A stretch of DNA of 64,000 nucleotides. Source: an uncultured Flavobacteriaceae bacterium. GTDB taxonomy: Bacteria; Bacteroidota; Bacteroidia; Flavobacteriales; Flavobacteriaceae. The position numbers and the translations under genes are program-made. Shown here piece after piece: positions 32,400-41,938 of this stretch. Under the pieces are notes generated by a model that saw only the letters and a list, made by a program, of their open reading frames with translations, was not told where the DNA came from and searched no databases. Every line of letters begins with the position of its first letter. Position 1 is the first letter of the stretch. The stretch spans positions 310,001-374,000 of the forward strand of contig CANNCA010000001.1 of the NCBI GenBank assembly GCA_947503005.1, in the 5' to 3' direction.

Positions 32400-34736
32400 T
32401 TACTGTACTACCAATTTTTTGGTAACCCGTTCATTTCCGGTATAAATCTGTACAATATAGAGGCCTTTTTTTAAACCGGAGACATCAATGGCCTGTTCAG
32501 AATCAACGGAGCCATTATACTCTTTTACTTTTTTACCTGTAACATCCAAGATTACCGTTTTAAAGATAGCAGTACGGTCTTCCGTTTTTACAAAGGTCGT
32601 ATTGCTTGCCGGATTGGGGTATAAAACAGTATTCTTAGCCTTTGACAACAAAGCATTGCTATTAATAATTTGAAAATTGTATTTTCCCAGCCCTTCTTTA
32701 AATCCTTTCGCCCCGTCTTCTGAATAGCCCTGTGCGATTAGGGTATATTCCCCTACGGGTAGGGACTCTCCAATAAAAGTGCCAGTACTGTCATAGTCTC
32801 CAAAAAGTGAAAAGGGTTCGTTACTTTCAATGGTAGTTTTAGTTACCGCTCCCGTAAGCGTAAAGAGAACACTTTGAGGACAAAATTCAGGCCTGCCACA
32901 ATTGACGTACTCGGCAACAAAATTAACATTGTCGGTGGGTGTCACACTTTGGTCAATAACTGTTTTTTCTATCGTGCTCAAAGTGGTAATAAGAGAGGCA
33001 CTTTCAGCCTCAATAAAACGTATTTCCGGACTTTCAGTGTCTAATTCACGAAAAATGTTAAAAGAAATTGTATGCGGTACACCTGCAGTACCTTTGCCAT
33101 TGGGTTCGCTAAATGCTGTGGCTGTTAGCTCGTAATATCCGATAGGGTAAGGGAAGTCTTCATTGGCTAATAAACGGGCATCAAAACCACCGCTCCCGTC
33201 GTCTCCAAACAAGGTGTAGGGGTCATCATTCTCAATTCTTGAATAGCTAAACCCTAGATATTCATTTTTAATTTCCAGTTTAACGCTTCCTACTTCAGGC
33301 AGATATGTATTGGCCCTAATTGTTACCGGCACGGCAAAAGGCCTTTCTGAATCAAAATAGTAAAACAAATCGCGATCTTCTAGTGGAAAAAACGTTTCAA
33401 AATTATAGAGTTCACTTGAATATTCGAAACCGATAATGTCTAGACTCTTTATTCCAAATTGTAAGTGTATGGTTACTGTTTCTCCTGCTACTCCTTGTTT
33501 GTCCATTTCTGAATATGGTGTCATTGAAATGTAGTACGTCCCTGGTAAAAGTGATGGAGGAGTCCAAGAAGGGCCAAAAAGACTAAAGCCATACGGACCG
33601 AGGTTCTCAACGGTACTGTGTTGGAACCCATTTTTGCTTGTAAGTGCCATTTCAACACTATTGGTCACTGGATTGCCAAGAGCTATAATTGCGGACAAGT
33701 TATACAACATCACAGGCGCAGTAGGTACCATAATTGAAACTACCGAGTCAAATGGTCCTCCATCGCCACCAACGCTATATACCAAATCCAATATTTTAGG
33801 TTTCACAATTGCATCATCTATGATTGTAAATGTGATGGTAAGCTCTTCTCCTCGACTACCCTTCAAGCTGGGTTCACTATATGGGGTAACAACAAGAGTA
33901 TAGGTTCCCGTGGGGAATGGCCCATTTGAATAATTCAGGTTACCATTGATATCTCCGAAAAGTGAGTATGGGGGCACATTTTCGGTTCTATTAATTGTTA
34001 AAGGTCCACTCAATTGAAAACCGACACTTCCTACACCATTATTTGGCTGAGCTATCAAAGCAGATTTGAAGGTAAAAGGAGGTATTGACGGTAAGGTGGT
34101 TTGTTGACTTCTATCGTATATGGTACCATCTTCAATTGGGAACGAAACATTTAAAAGTTCCGTTGGAAAATTAGAATTCAAATTCATTGTTGCTACTACC
34201 CCCGTTATTCTAGGGAAACCCACTATTGTAAAGGAAATGCCAATACCGGTAAATTCGTTCAAAAGTGGATTATCAGCATTAGCGCTGATCGAGTAATCTC
34301 CTTCAGGTAATTCCTTACCGGCATAATCGCCATTGATATCTCCGAAGACCGCGAAGGGGGCAAAATTCTCTCTACGGTATTCATCGATAGGCCCTCCTAA
34401 AGACAGTCGTACAAAAACATTGGATATATCACCCTGGGTATTTACCCTGATGTTTAATTTCCTGCCAATGATGCTGGCCATATCGATTCTAAGACCCTCT
34501 GTTAAGATGAAGAGATCCTCATCAGTTTCCGAATCGACCAAAGTGAAACTTGTCAATGAGAAATCAAGCATGGGTTTTTTTGAAGATTCTGAAATGAGAT
34601 TTGTGACGGTTTCACTTATTTTTTTAATTGGCGAAGAACCTTCATGAATTCTTATAGTTTCGGTGCTGTTAGCATTTGTTATAAAGAACAACATACAAGC
34701 GACTGTCAATAACGAGCTGAGTATTTTTGTTTTCAT
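32400..34736 (-). CDS. Secreted repeat protein with type IX sorting domain
   Basis: A 778-residue extracellular protein. I start it at the ATG at 34736 (MKTKILSSLLTVACMLFFITNANS, a signal peptide) rather than 39 bases upstream, because a promoter lies between the two. The body has five related segments of about 100-130 residues, each holding a variant of ENxxPYxLFGD followed by G-Y-x-L and YSE-x-x-GKG. The last about 75 residues are a type A T9SS sorting domain (VLYPNPASNTTFV, GLKKGLYIVQIYTGN, TKKLVVQ). It should be exported through the Por/T9SS system to the surface. Ligand unknown; the segments resemble bacterial Ig-like folds in size. Confidence 0.85.
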   Translation of the reverse strand: MKTKILSSLLTVACMLFFITNANSTETIRIHEGSSPIKKISETVTNLISESSKKPMLDFSLTSFTLVDSETDEDLFILTEGLRIDMASIIGRKLNIRVNTQGDISNVFVRLSLGGPIDEYRRENFAPFAVFGDINGDYAGKELPEGDYSISANADNPLLNEFTGIGISFTIVGFPRITGVVATMNLNSNFPTELLNVSFPIEDGTIYDRSQQTTLPSIPPFTFKSALIAQPNNGVGSVGFQLSGPLTINRTENVPPYSLFGDINGNLNYSNGPFPTGTYTLVVTPYSEPSLKGSRGEELTITFTIIDDAIVKPKILDLVYSVGGDGGPFDSVVSIMVPTAPVMLYNLSAIIALGNPVTNSVEMALTSKNGFQHSTVENLGPYGFSLFGPSWTPPSLLPGTYYISMTPYSEMDKQGVAGETVTIHLQFGIKSLDIIGFEYSSELYNFETFFPLEDRDLFYYFDSERPFAVPVTIRANTYLPEVGSVKLEIKNEYLGFSYSRIENDDPYTLFGDDGSGGFDARLLANEDFPYPIGYYELTATAFSEPNGKGTAGVPHTISFNIFRELDTESPEIRFIEAESASLITTLSTIEKTVIDQSVTPTDNVNFVAEYVNCGRPEFCPQSVLFTLTGAVTKTTIESNEPFSLFGDYDSTGTFIGESLPVGEYTLIAQGYSEDGAKGFKEGLGKYNFQIINSNALLSKAKNTVLYPNPASNTTFVKTEDRTAIFKTVILDVTGKKVKEYNGSVDSEQAIDVSGLKKGLYIVQIYTGNERVTKKLVVQ

Positions 34737-34760
34737 CGTATGTGGGTTTGATGTATTCGA

Positions 34761-34790
34761 CCAATGTACGGCCATCTTAGAAGCGCCAAA
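34761..34790 (-). promoter_or_regulatory. Promoter of the T9SS cargo gene
   Basis: On the minus strand a -33 TTTG (34790-34787) is followed by 18 bases and the -7 box TACATTGG (34768-34761, one mismatch). The expected transcription start lies about 20 bases before the ATG at 34736. Confidence 0.55.
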
Positions 34791-34808
34791 ATGACCTACG
34801 TCATTTTG
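34787..34808. promoter_or_regulatory. Palindrome over the -33 box, possible operator
   Basis: Perfect 9-bp inverted repeat CAAAATGAC/GTCATTTTG with a CTAC spacer. It covers the -33 element of the T9SS cargo gene promoter. A second overlapping pair (CCTAC with GTAGG) is also present. A bound dimer would block or recruit polymerase. Confidence 0.45.
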
Positions 34809-34962
34809 TAGGATTTTTCCATAATTGAACGTTCGCTGAAATAGCTTCCTATTTTCGGAAAGCCATTTTTATAAATTCTAGATTGAAGTATCTTAGTACT
34901 GCCATTGACAAGGTATTATTCAAAGAAGGTCCAAGGTATTCCACCCATAACAATAAATACTC

Positions 34963-36099
34963 ATGATCAACAAGCGTCTTTTAGTCAAAAACCTGCTCGC
35001 ACATAATGACGAGAATAGCTTTTATGACAAAAAACGGTTTATAACCATTGGACGAAAAGAAGGAAAGGCCAAATTTCTAAAGCATGTTTGTGCTTTGGCG
35101 AATAGTAATCCGAAGAACAACTCGTTCATAGTTGTCGGTGTTGAAGATGAAGATAACAGAATAGTCGGGGTCGACTTTTTTGATGATAGCAAGATTCAGA
35201 ATTTGGTGAATGCCTATTTGGAAAACCCGCCGCGAATTTCATACGAAAATATTCCGTTTCCTCATCTGGAGGAAGGTAGGGTGGTTGGTCTGGTTACGAT
35301 AAAATCAAATGGGAAAGTCTGTGCCCTTCGCAAAAATATCTGGAAGTATTATGGCGGTATGGTTTTCTTTCGTGAGGGCAGCATAAGTATACCAAAAGCG
35401 TATGATATCGATTTGAAAGATATCAACTCAGAAACGGTCGCTACTATTGAATCTCATGCACGAAATAACATTGAATTGACACTTGACGGCGTCATTGATT
35501 TTATTAATCACCGGCACAAAGACCTAGAAAGCGATTACAAAGTTTTTAAAGAGCAATTTGTCGTCTGCTGGGCAGGAATTCAAAAAAAGGTAAAAAAAGA
35601 AACTTACTTCTCTAGAGTCGATATTGAATTGATCAATGAACAAGTCAAACTGTTTTATTCCACTTTGGATGAGGTTACGATTACTTATGACGAAAATTCT
35701 TTTTCTACCGTTGAGTATGTACAACTTGGGTTGGGTGCTAAACAGAAATATTTTCCGTTGGAAAAGGTGGTGCTAACATTTGCCGATAACGGCACCTACC
35801 AAATCAATAGCGACCTGATTTTTGAACCGCCCCGGTACAATAAAAAAACACTTCATCATATTCTGAACGCGAACAATGCACTTTTACAAAAACTTAAAAA
35901 CAATATCGCGCTAAAGCCTAATGAAAGGGAAGATTTAAAGCATTTACCCGATACCTATTTAATATGTTATCTTAATGGCTTCGAAGATGCGAAGCAGCAT
36001 ATGGAAGACGCTCGACCCATACTTAAAAATCAGGATAAAATAGTGTACCAGACCTTGAAAGAGTCGTTGCGTATTTTAAGAAAAGTAAAATATAGCTAG
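34963..36099 (+). CDS. Schlafen AlbA_2-type protein
   Basis: A 378-residue protein. The N-terminal half (about 15-150) resembles the AlbA_2/Schlafen domain: KAKFLKHVCALANSNPKNNSFIVVGVEDEDNRIVGVDFFDD, GLVTIKSNGKVCALRKNIWKYYGGMVFFREGS. The C-terminal half (about 165-378) is helical and unrecognised. AlbA_2 proteins include transcription regulators and putative RNases, so the role is open. Its stop overlaps the stop of the amylosucrase gene on the other strand by four bases. Confidence 0.65.
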   Translation: MINKRLLVKNLLAHNDENSFYDKKRFITIGRKEGKAKFLKHVCALANSNPKNNSFIVVGVEDEDNRIVGVDFFDDSKIQNLVNAYLENPPRISYENIPFPHLEEGRVVGLVTIKSNGKVCALRKNIWKYYGGMVFFREGSISIPKAYDIDLKDINSETVATIESHARNNIELTLDGVIDFINHRHKDLESDYKVFKEQFVVCWAGIQKKVKKETYFSRVDIELINEQVKLFYSTLDEVTITYDENSFSTVEYVQLGLGAKQKYFPLEKVVLTFADNGTYQINSDLIFEPPRYNKKTLHHILNANNALLQKLKNNIALKPNEREDLKHLPDTYLICYLNGFEDAKQHMEDARPILKNQDKIVYQTLKESLRILRKVKYS

Positions 36100-38027
36100 G
36101 CTTTTTTCAGCCATAAAAGTTCGAAAGGCTTAAGTTGAAGGGATTCCTTGACCAATTTTATAGTCTTGCCAGAAATGATGTCTTTTGGTGATTTATTTCT
36201 GCAATACGGCCCCAACTCGTTGGAATCAATGGTTTGCGGAACTTCATGAAAATTACAGATGACCAAGAGACCCTGTCCATTTTCTGAAGTTCGCTCAAAA
36301 ATCAGAACATGAGGGTTTTCAGAATTGTAAAGTACAAGATTGTTATTGTCAGCCAAAACAGTATTTTCTTTACGCAGTTGAATTAGATGTTTAAGGGCAA
36401 AGAAAATTTCAGAATGATGATTTTTCTTGTCATCCAGATGGTCTACTATGTTCCAATCTTGCTTTGGTCTATTGACCCATCGACTGTCTTCTTTTTTGTT
36501 GACATCATCTAAATACGAGTAGTCGTTTAAGGTACCTATCTCATCTCCGGCGTATATCATGGGTATTCCTCCGTAGGATAAAATAATACCGTGCAGCATG
36601 ATTATTTTTGAGACGGCCTCATTTATTTTTGTTTTATTTTTTTGCGCAAGCGCCTTTTCCAATCCTAATAAAGAAGCCGAGCTTCCGGTAATTCTTCCAT
36701 CACCAGTTTTAGAGTTGTACATGAAAATAGACCCTTTAGAAGGTGACCATTCAATTGTGCCAGAATAATAATCAAGTAAGAATTTTCGGTGTTCTTTGGC
36801 ATTCCAACCTATTTCATTAATATAACGATCATCAAAACCAAGACCTATGTCGTCATGACATCGAATGTAATTGATCCATGTTGCCGCATCTGGTTTTATA
36901 GGTAAGTTCTTTAGATTTTTATATAGTAGCAATGTCTTTTTTGTAGCTATTGCATCCCACAAAAGAGCCATTAAAGTTGCATTGTAAGCTATTTCACATT
37001 CATTGCCTTCTAGGGTGTCAGAACCAAAATATTTAATGATTTCCTTCGGTGCAACAATGGCTTCCGCTAAGAAAACCACTCCTGGAGCTATTACCTGTAA
37101 ACACATTCTAAAAAGTGAAATTAAAGTATGTGATTCTGGTAAATTCTGCGATTGTGTACCCAATTTTTTCCACATGAAAGCCAGTGCGTCTAACCGTACC
37201 ACATCAACACCTAGATTGACCAACTTTATGAGGTTGCCCAGCATTTCTATTAAAACCTCAGGGTTTGAATAGTTAAGGTCCCATTGGTATTGATTGAATA
37301 CCGTCATCACCCATTTATTCATTTCTAGGTCATATGTGAAATTACCAGGGGAGGTCACTGGAAAAATCTCGGGCAGTGTTTCTTCGAAAGCATTAGGAAG
37401 CTCTCTATCGTCAAAAGTATAATAGTAGTCTTGATATTTTACAATGCCTTTTTTGGCCTTTTTTGCCCAGCTAAATTCATTTGAAGTGTGATTGGCAACA
37501 AAATCCAACATGAGAAAAATATTCTTTTCACGTAGTTTTTCGGTTAAATGTAGAAGATCAGTTTTGGTGCCATAGCGAGAATCGACTTCATGATAGCTGT
37601 TAACGGCATAGCCACCGTCATTTTCGCCGTTAGGCCTTGGTGTAATGGGCATAAGGTGTAAAAAATTCACACCTAACTTTTCAAAGTATTCGATTTTCGT
37701 TTCCAAACCCTTAAGGTCTTCACTAAAATGATCCACATACAATTGCATTCCGGTGAGCTCGGCAGATTTATACCAATCGCCCTTGTACAATCTGTTGACA
37801 TCTTGCCTTTTGAGCGAACTTGGGCGACTTTCATGGAGTTTTGGCAGCGCAGTGAGTAATTTTTCAAAAGAGGCCCTATTGTGTTCCTCAGGATAAAGAG
37901 AAAAAAACAGATCCTTGATCAACGTTAGATTGGTTGCCAATCGTAGTTCAAAAAGTCTTTTTAGATTTGATGATTCTTCAGGGTATTCTTTGAAAGTATG
38001 TAATCTATGAAGTTCGGCTTGGTTCAT
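36096..38027 (-). CDS. Amylosucrase (GH13 family)
   Basis: Converts sucrose to an alpha-1,4-glucan and fructose; related sucrose hydrolases share the fold. The 643 residues include the helical N-terminal domain found in amylosucrase and then the GH13 barrel. Catalytic residues are D280 (VVRLDALAFMWKKLGT), E322 (FLAEAIVAP) and D392 (RCHDDIG), in close agreement with the spacing of Neisseria amylosucrase. The context VRLDALAFMW and the NLP-x-x-H motif are diagnostic. No signal peptide, so it acts inside the cell. It overlaps the fructokinase gene by four bases (translational coupling). Confidence 0.88.
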   Translation of the reverse strand: MNQAELHRLHTFKEYPEESSNLKRLFELRLATNLTLIKDLFFSLYPEEHNRASFEKLLTALPKLHESRPSSLKRQDVNRLYKGDWYKSAELTGMQLYVDHFSEDLKGLETKIEYFEKLGVNFLHLMPITPRPNGENDGGYAVNSYHEVDSRYGTKTDLLHLTEKLREKNIFLMLDFVANHTSNEFSWAKKAKKGIVKYQDYYYTFDDRELPNAFEETLPEIFPVTSPGNFTYDLEMNKWVMTVFNQYQWDLNYSNPEVLIEMLGNLIKLVNLGVDVVRLDALAFMWKKLGTQSQNLPESHTLISLFRMCLQVIAPGVVFLAEAIVAPKEIIKYFGSDTLEGNECEIAYNATLMALLWDAIATKKTLLLYKNLKNLPIKPDAATWINYIRCHDDIGLGFDDRYINEIGWNAKEHRKFLLDYYSGTIEWSPSKGSIFMYNSKTGDGRITGSSASLLGLEKALAQKNKTKINEAVSKIIMLHGIILSYGGIPMIYAGDEIGTLNDYSYLDDVNKKEDSRWVNRPKQDWNIVDHLDDKKNHHSEIFFALKHLIQLRKENTVLADNNNLVLYNSENPHVLIFERTSENGQGLLVICNFHEVPQTIDSNELGPYCRNKSPKDIISGKTIKLVKESLQLKPFELLWLKKA

Positions 38028-38974
38028 TCTATGGCAAGAAGTTGTTCTTGAGTTGGCAACGAAGGTATCGCTCCATAACCAGTTGTTGTCATAGCCCCGG
38101 CTTTGTTTGCTTTTTTAATCATTTTAAGCAGCGAAGAGCTATTTGAAATAATTTCATGGGGATCGTTAAGTGTTGCGATTTGCTGTAAAAGGCATCCAAT
38201 AAAAGCATCACCGGCGCCAGTTGTATCAACTGGAGTCACTTTTATACTAGGAATGGTTTCTTTGTATTCTGTCGTACTTAGTAAGGTGCCTTCACCGCCC
38301 AAGGTGATGGTGATTATCTTCGCTCCTATCTCGTGTAAAACGTTACAAGCGTTGATTGTATCTTTTTCGCCCGAAAGCAGTTGGGCTTCTTCAAGGCTGA
38401 ATTTGCACAAATCTGCTTTTTCGATAAATGGCATGCACTTTTTAATAAAAACATCTTTTTCATCTTTCCAGAGATCGCTTCTAAAATTAGGATCAAAGCT
38501 TATGAAGACATTTTGTGTAAGCGCATCAAAGAAGTATCGTCCATAAGCTTTTTCCAAATCGCCGCCGAGTAAAGCGGTTGCAGCTCCCAAGTGGAGGATA
38601 TTTCCTTTGAAGGCTTTTTTTACATCTGAATCGTACATCAGTTTTTTATCGGCACCCCTGCTAAACACAAAGTCACGTTCGCCATCATCAGCCAAAGAAA
38701 CAAAAGCTAATGTTGTAAAAGTTTTTGAACGTTGCGTCAAGGATATATCTACGTTGTTCTCCTGAAGTACATTTAGCAAAAAGGCTCCAAAAGGATCGTT
38801 ACCGACGCAGCCTATAAACTTGCTGTTTCCTCCTAATTTTGCTATGGCACATGCTACATTTGCCGGGGCACCTCCGGGCTTTTTTGTAAAAACAATTGCT
38901 TTAGAAAGGTCACTTCCTTGCTTTTCAGCCACAAAATCGATTAAAAGTTCACCAATACAATATACTTGTTTCAT
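38024..38974 (-). CDS. Fructokinase (PfkB family)
   Basis: A 316-residue ribokinase-fold sugar kinase. The N-terminal FTKKPGGAPANVACAIAKLGG binds the sugar and DTTGAGDAFIGCLL carries the catalytic Asp. The GGAPANVA form is typical of fructokinases. It lies directly upstream of amylosucrase with overlapping stop and start codons, so it would phosphorylate the fructose released. A sucrose transporter is not in the window. Confidence 0.88.
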   Translation of the reverse strand: MKQVYCIGELLIDFVAEKQGSDLSKAIVFTKKPGGAPANVACAIAKLGGNSKFIGCVGNDPFGAFLLNVLQENNVDISLTQRSKTFTTLAFVSLADDGERDFVFSRGADKKLMYDSDVKKAFKGNILHLGAATALLGGDLEKAYGRYFFDALTQNVFISFDPNFRSDLWKDEKDVFIKKCMPFIEKADLCKFSLEEAQLLSGEKDTINACNVLHEIGAKIITITLGGEGTLLSTTEYKETIPSIKVTPVDTTGAGDAFIGCLLQQIATLNDPHEIISNSSSLLKMIKKANKAGAMTTTGYGAIPSLPTQEQLLAIE

Positions 38975-39612
38975 TATACTAATAATTCGAGAGGGACAAG
39001 ATAATCACAAAAATGGGCATACTCTAAAATTTCATAGGAATTTACGGTGAAGTTTGATTTAGAGGCATCTAGAGGAAGGGTTTCTAGGTTTTAATTAGTG
39101 GTGATTATGTCTGGCGTTGATCTATTCGGAGCCAATGAAAGCTGTCACCAACTCTCTTTATTTTCAGCCATCCACTTTGTATAAGGGTGTCTAGTCAAGT
39201 CTTTTTCATACTTCAACCGCTTGTTTTGTTATTAGACAATCAGCTATCTCTTTACCGCGGTAGAATAAGATTGATTATTATAAACCTCTGTTAGTAAAGT
39301 AAATGGACTTTCTTCAATCAATCTTAATGCTGTGTTTTGAGTTTTTTACCATTGCGTTTATATTTCAATGGTGAACAAAATCCAACGAGCAAATAGAAAT
39401 AGATAATTTTCTCAATAACTAATCTTTTTACCCAATAAGCTTAATTTTTCAACCTTCCATAAATAAGTACAATGAAGGAAAAAATGACAAGACTTTTCCC
39501 GTTTAATCTATGAACCTTAATATTTATCATAGCTATCAATTATATGAAAATTAGGCTTTGGAGTAGGATTTAGAATTCCGTATCTTTTCGTCAACTATAA
39601 AACACAAATGAA
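38975..39612. other. Intergenic, 638 bases without a gene
   Basis: Lies between the divergent fructokinase and SPFH genes. A/T-rich with many stops on both strands and no long frame, hairpin terminator or repeat that I could support. It may hold decayed coding sequence and the two promoters; none could be identified with confidence. Confidence 0.5.
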
Positions 39613-40752
39613 ATGGGTTTATTTGACGAAATAAAAAAGAAACTGAGTCATGAATTTATCGACATAGTCGAATGGCTGGATACAAATGATGATACCATAG
39701 TACACCGTTTTGAACGGTATCAAAATGAAATAAAGAATAATGCAAAACTGATTGTTCGAGAAGGGCAAATGGCGGTCTTTATTAATGAAGGACAACTGGC
39801 CGATGTCTTCAAACCGGGCACCTACACATTGAATACTCAGAACCTTCCTATTTTGACCACTTTAAAAGGATGGAAATATGGTTTTGACAGCCCCTTCAAA
39901 GCAGAGGTCTACTTTGTTAATACACGCTTGTTTACAGATGAAAAATGGGGAACTAAGAATCCCTTTATGCTCAGTGACGAACGTTTTGGTTTGGTGGAAA
40001 TTAGAGCATTTGGCACTTACAGTTTTAGAATTAACGACCCAGGAAAGTTTGTTGTCGATGTGGTTGGCACCGATGGAAATTTCACCAATTTTGAAGTAAA
40101 CGAACATCTAAAAAGCTTGATCGTTACTCGATTCACTGATACTGTGGGCGAAGCTAATTTACCCATTGAACTTTATGCAGCTAATACTTCTGAACTATCC
40201 GAAACGTGTCAAGAAGTAATGCAACCTGAATTTGGAAGGGTAGGTATCGAATTGGAGAAATTTTACATTGAAAATGTATCGATGCCCGAAGAACTCAAAA
40301 AAGAAATTTTTGAGTATAGCAGGCTTGATAAATTGGATATGACAAAGCTTGCGCAGTTCAAAGCTGCAAAGGCCATGGAAGCCGCCGCCAAAAACGAAGG
40401 TGGTACTGCCGGTGCCGGTATGGGCATGGGTATGGGCTTTGTTCTGGCGCAGCAGATGGGCAGTATGATGAATCCTCAATCTCCACAACAGGTATTTGGA
40501 ACTCAGCCTCAGCAGGCAACTACCGTTCCACCTCCAATGCCAACACAAGTTTTATATCACTATGCAGTCAATGGACAACAAATGGGTCCTGTCACTTTTG
40601 ACAAACTCAAAGAACTATTTGCTGCTAGAACCATAAATAAAGATTCTTTGGTTTGGAAACAAGGTATGCAAAATTGGACCGCTCTGAAAGAAGTTGAAGA
40701 ACTGAAACCGTTCTTAGGCGGCAGTACTCCACCTCCACTGCCAATCGAGTAA
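39613..40752 (+). CDS. SPFH-domain protein with C-terminal GYF_2 domain
   Basis: A 379-residue protein. Residues about 35-250 form an SPFH/Band 7 domain of the virion-core-like YdjI type (MAVFINEGQLADVFKPGTYTLNTQNLPIL). An Ala/Gly/Met-rich linker follows (GAGMGMGMG, about 280-290), then a Gln/Pro-rich stretch. A GYF_2 domain (about 310-365; YHYAVNGQQMGPVTFDKLKELFAARTINKDSLVWKQGM) ends in a proline-rich tail. The next gene encodes a zinc-ribbon membrane protein like YdjG, so the pair probably forms an envelope assembly comparable to the B. subtilis YdjGHI group. Confidence 0.85.
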   Translation: MGLFDEIKKKLSHEFIDIVEWLDTNDDTIVHRFERYQNEIKNNAKLIVREGQMAVFINEGQLADVFKPGTYTLNTQNLPILTTLKGWKYGFDSPFKAEVYFVNTRLFTDEKWGTKNPFMLSDERFGLVEIRAFGTYSFRINDPGKFVVDVVGTDGNFTNFEVNEHLKSLIVTRFTDTVGEANLPIELYAANTSELSETCQEVMQPEFGRVGIELEKFYIENVSMPEELKKEIFEYSRLDKLDMTKLAQFKAAKAMEAAAKNEGGTAGAGMGMGMGFVLAQQMGSMMNPQSPQQVFGTQPQQATTVPPPMPTQVLYHYAVNGQQMGPVTFDKLKELFAARTINKDSLVWKQGMQNWTALKEVEELKPFLGGSTPPPLPIE

Positions 40753-40846
40753 TTTCAAACAAACATAAAACCATCCCCTCGACTTGAGAAGGGGTTAGGG
40801 AAGGACTTTCTATCCGAAAAAATTCCCGAATTACTTTGCAATAGTA

Positions 40847-41938
40847 ATGCAAGAACAAGAAACTCCAAAAAACTCTGAACTCAAAAAGGCCTGTGCCAAT
40901 TGTGGGGCCGAACTAAAGTTCAAACCAGGCTCGCACCAGATGAAATGTGAGTATTGTGGATATGAGGAATTTATTGAACAGACCAAAAGTAGTTTTGAGG
41001 AGCTTGAATTGGCACATTATTTAAAGATTGTCGGCGAGAATGCTTATACAGAAACCATTGACCTTTTGCATTGCAAAAATTGTGGTGCTAACCAGCATGT
41101 AGAAGAAAACTACAAATCGTTAGGGTGTGTGTATTGTGGTGAGCCACTTATAAAGGAAGATATTGAAAGGGAGGGGTGGATTCTTCCTGGGGCCTTAATT
41201 CCGTTTCAACTTGACACCAAAAAAGCAAGAGGAATTTTCAAGAATTGGGTTAGCGGTATCTGGTTTGCTCCTAATAACCTGAAAAGAGCTGCGTTGGACC
41301 CTGAAGGATTGCATGGCCTTTATGTTCCTTATTGGACGTTTGATGCGAATTTGTTTGCTTCTTACCAAGGGCAACGCGGGGACCATTACTACGAAACTAG
41401 AAGGGTGCGAACAAAAAATGGCGTTCAAACCCAACAAGTTCGAAAAACCAAATGGTCTAGTGCTTCAGGATCTGTTAAAGGCTTTATTGATGATATTTTA
41501 ATCAATGCTTCTCAAAAGAAACGACGAGACATTCCAGCTAACATTGCATTCTGGAACATGAAAGAATTGGTAGCTTTCAATTCAAAATACCTCTCGGGGT
41601 TCGTTACAGAGAAATACACCGTTTCTTTAAAAGAAGGTCACCACCAGTCTTTTCAAGAGGCCAAGCAAATTGCTCATAACTGGATTCGTAGAGATATTGG
41701 AGGCGATGTTCAGCGAATACATCATGCTGACATTAAACTTGCAGATGAGACTTTCAAACACGTACTACTTCCTGTATATATCAGCGCTTACAGATTCAAC
41801 GGCAAAGAATATCACTTTTACATCAATGGACAAACAGGTACCTTAAGTGGCACGCGGCCCTATTCATTCTGGAAAATTTTCTTTTTGGTGCTGTTTATCA
41901 TTGCGGTAATTGCAGTAATTGCGATTTTTACGGAATGA
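40847..41938 (+). CDS. Double zinc-ribbon membrane protein (YdjG-like)
   Basis: A 363-residue protein. Two CxxC...CxxC zinc ribbons are at C16/C19/C34/C37 and C76/C79/C94/C97. A middle domain rich in aromatic residues (GLYVPYWTFDANLFASYQGQRGDHYYE) follows. A single C-terminal transmembrane helix (FFLVLFIIAVIAVIAIF) leaves most of the protein on the cytoplasmic face. This is the YdjG/TFIIB-like zinc ribbon architecture, with the SPFH partner upstream. The next gene overlaps its stop by four bases. Confidence 0.83.
   Translation: MQEQETPKNSELKKACANCGAELKFKPGSHQMKCEYCGYEEFIEQTKSSFEELELAHYLKIVGENAYTETIDLLHCKNCGANQHVEENYKSLGCVYCGEPLIKEDIEREGWILPGALIPFQLDTKKARGIFKNWVSGIWFAPNNLKRAALDPEGLHGLYVPYWTFDANLFASYQGQRGDHYYETRRVRTKNGVQTQQVRKTKWSSASGSVKGFIDDILINASQKKRRDIPANIAFWNMKELVAFNSKYLSGFVTEKYTVSLKEGHHQSFQEAKQIAHNWIRRDIGGDVQRIHHADIKLADETFKHVLLPVYISAYRFNGKEYHFYINGQTGTLSGTRPYSFWKIFFLVLFIIAVIAVIAIFTE

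Noticed and set aside
34737-34775. Upstream start of the T9SS cargo gene
   Set aside because: The predicted promoter -7 box and transcription start fall in or next to this stretch, and the signal peptide begins at the later ATG.
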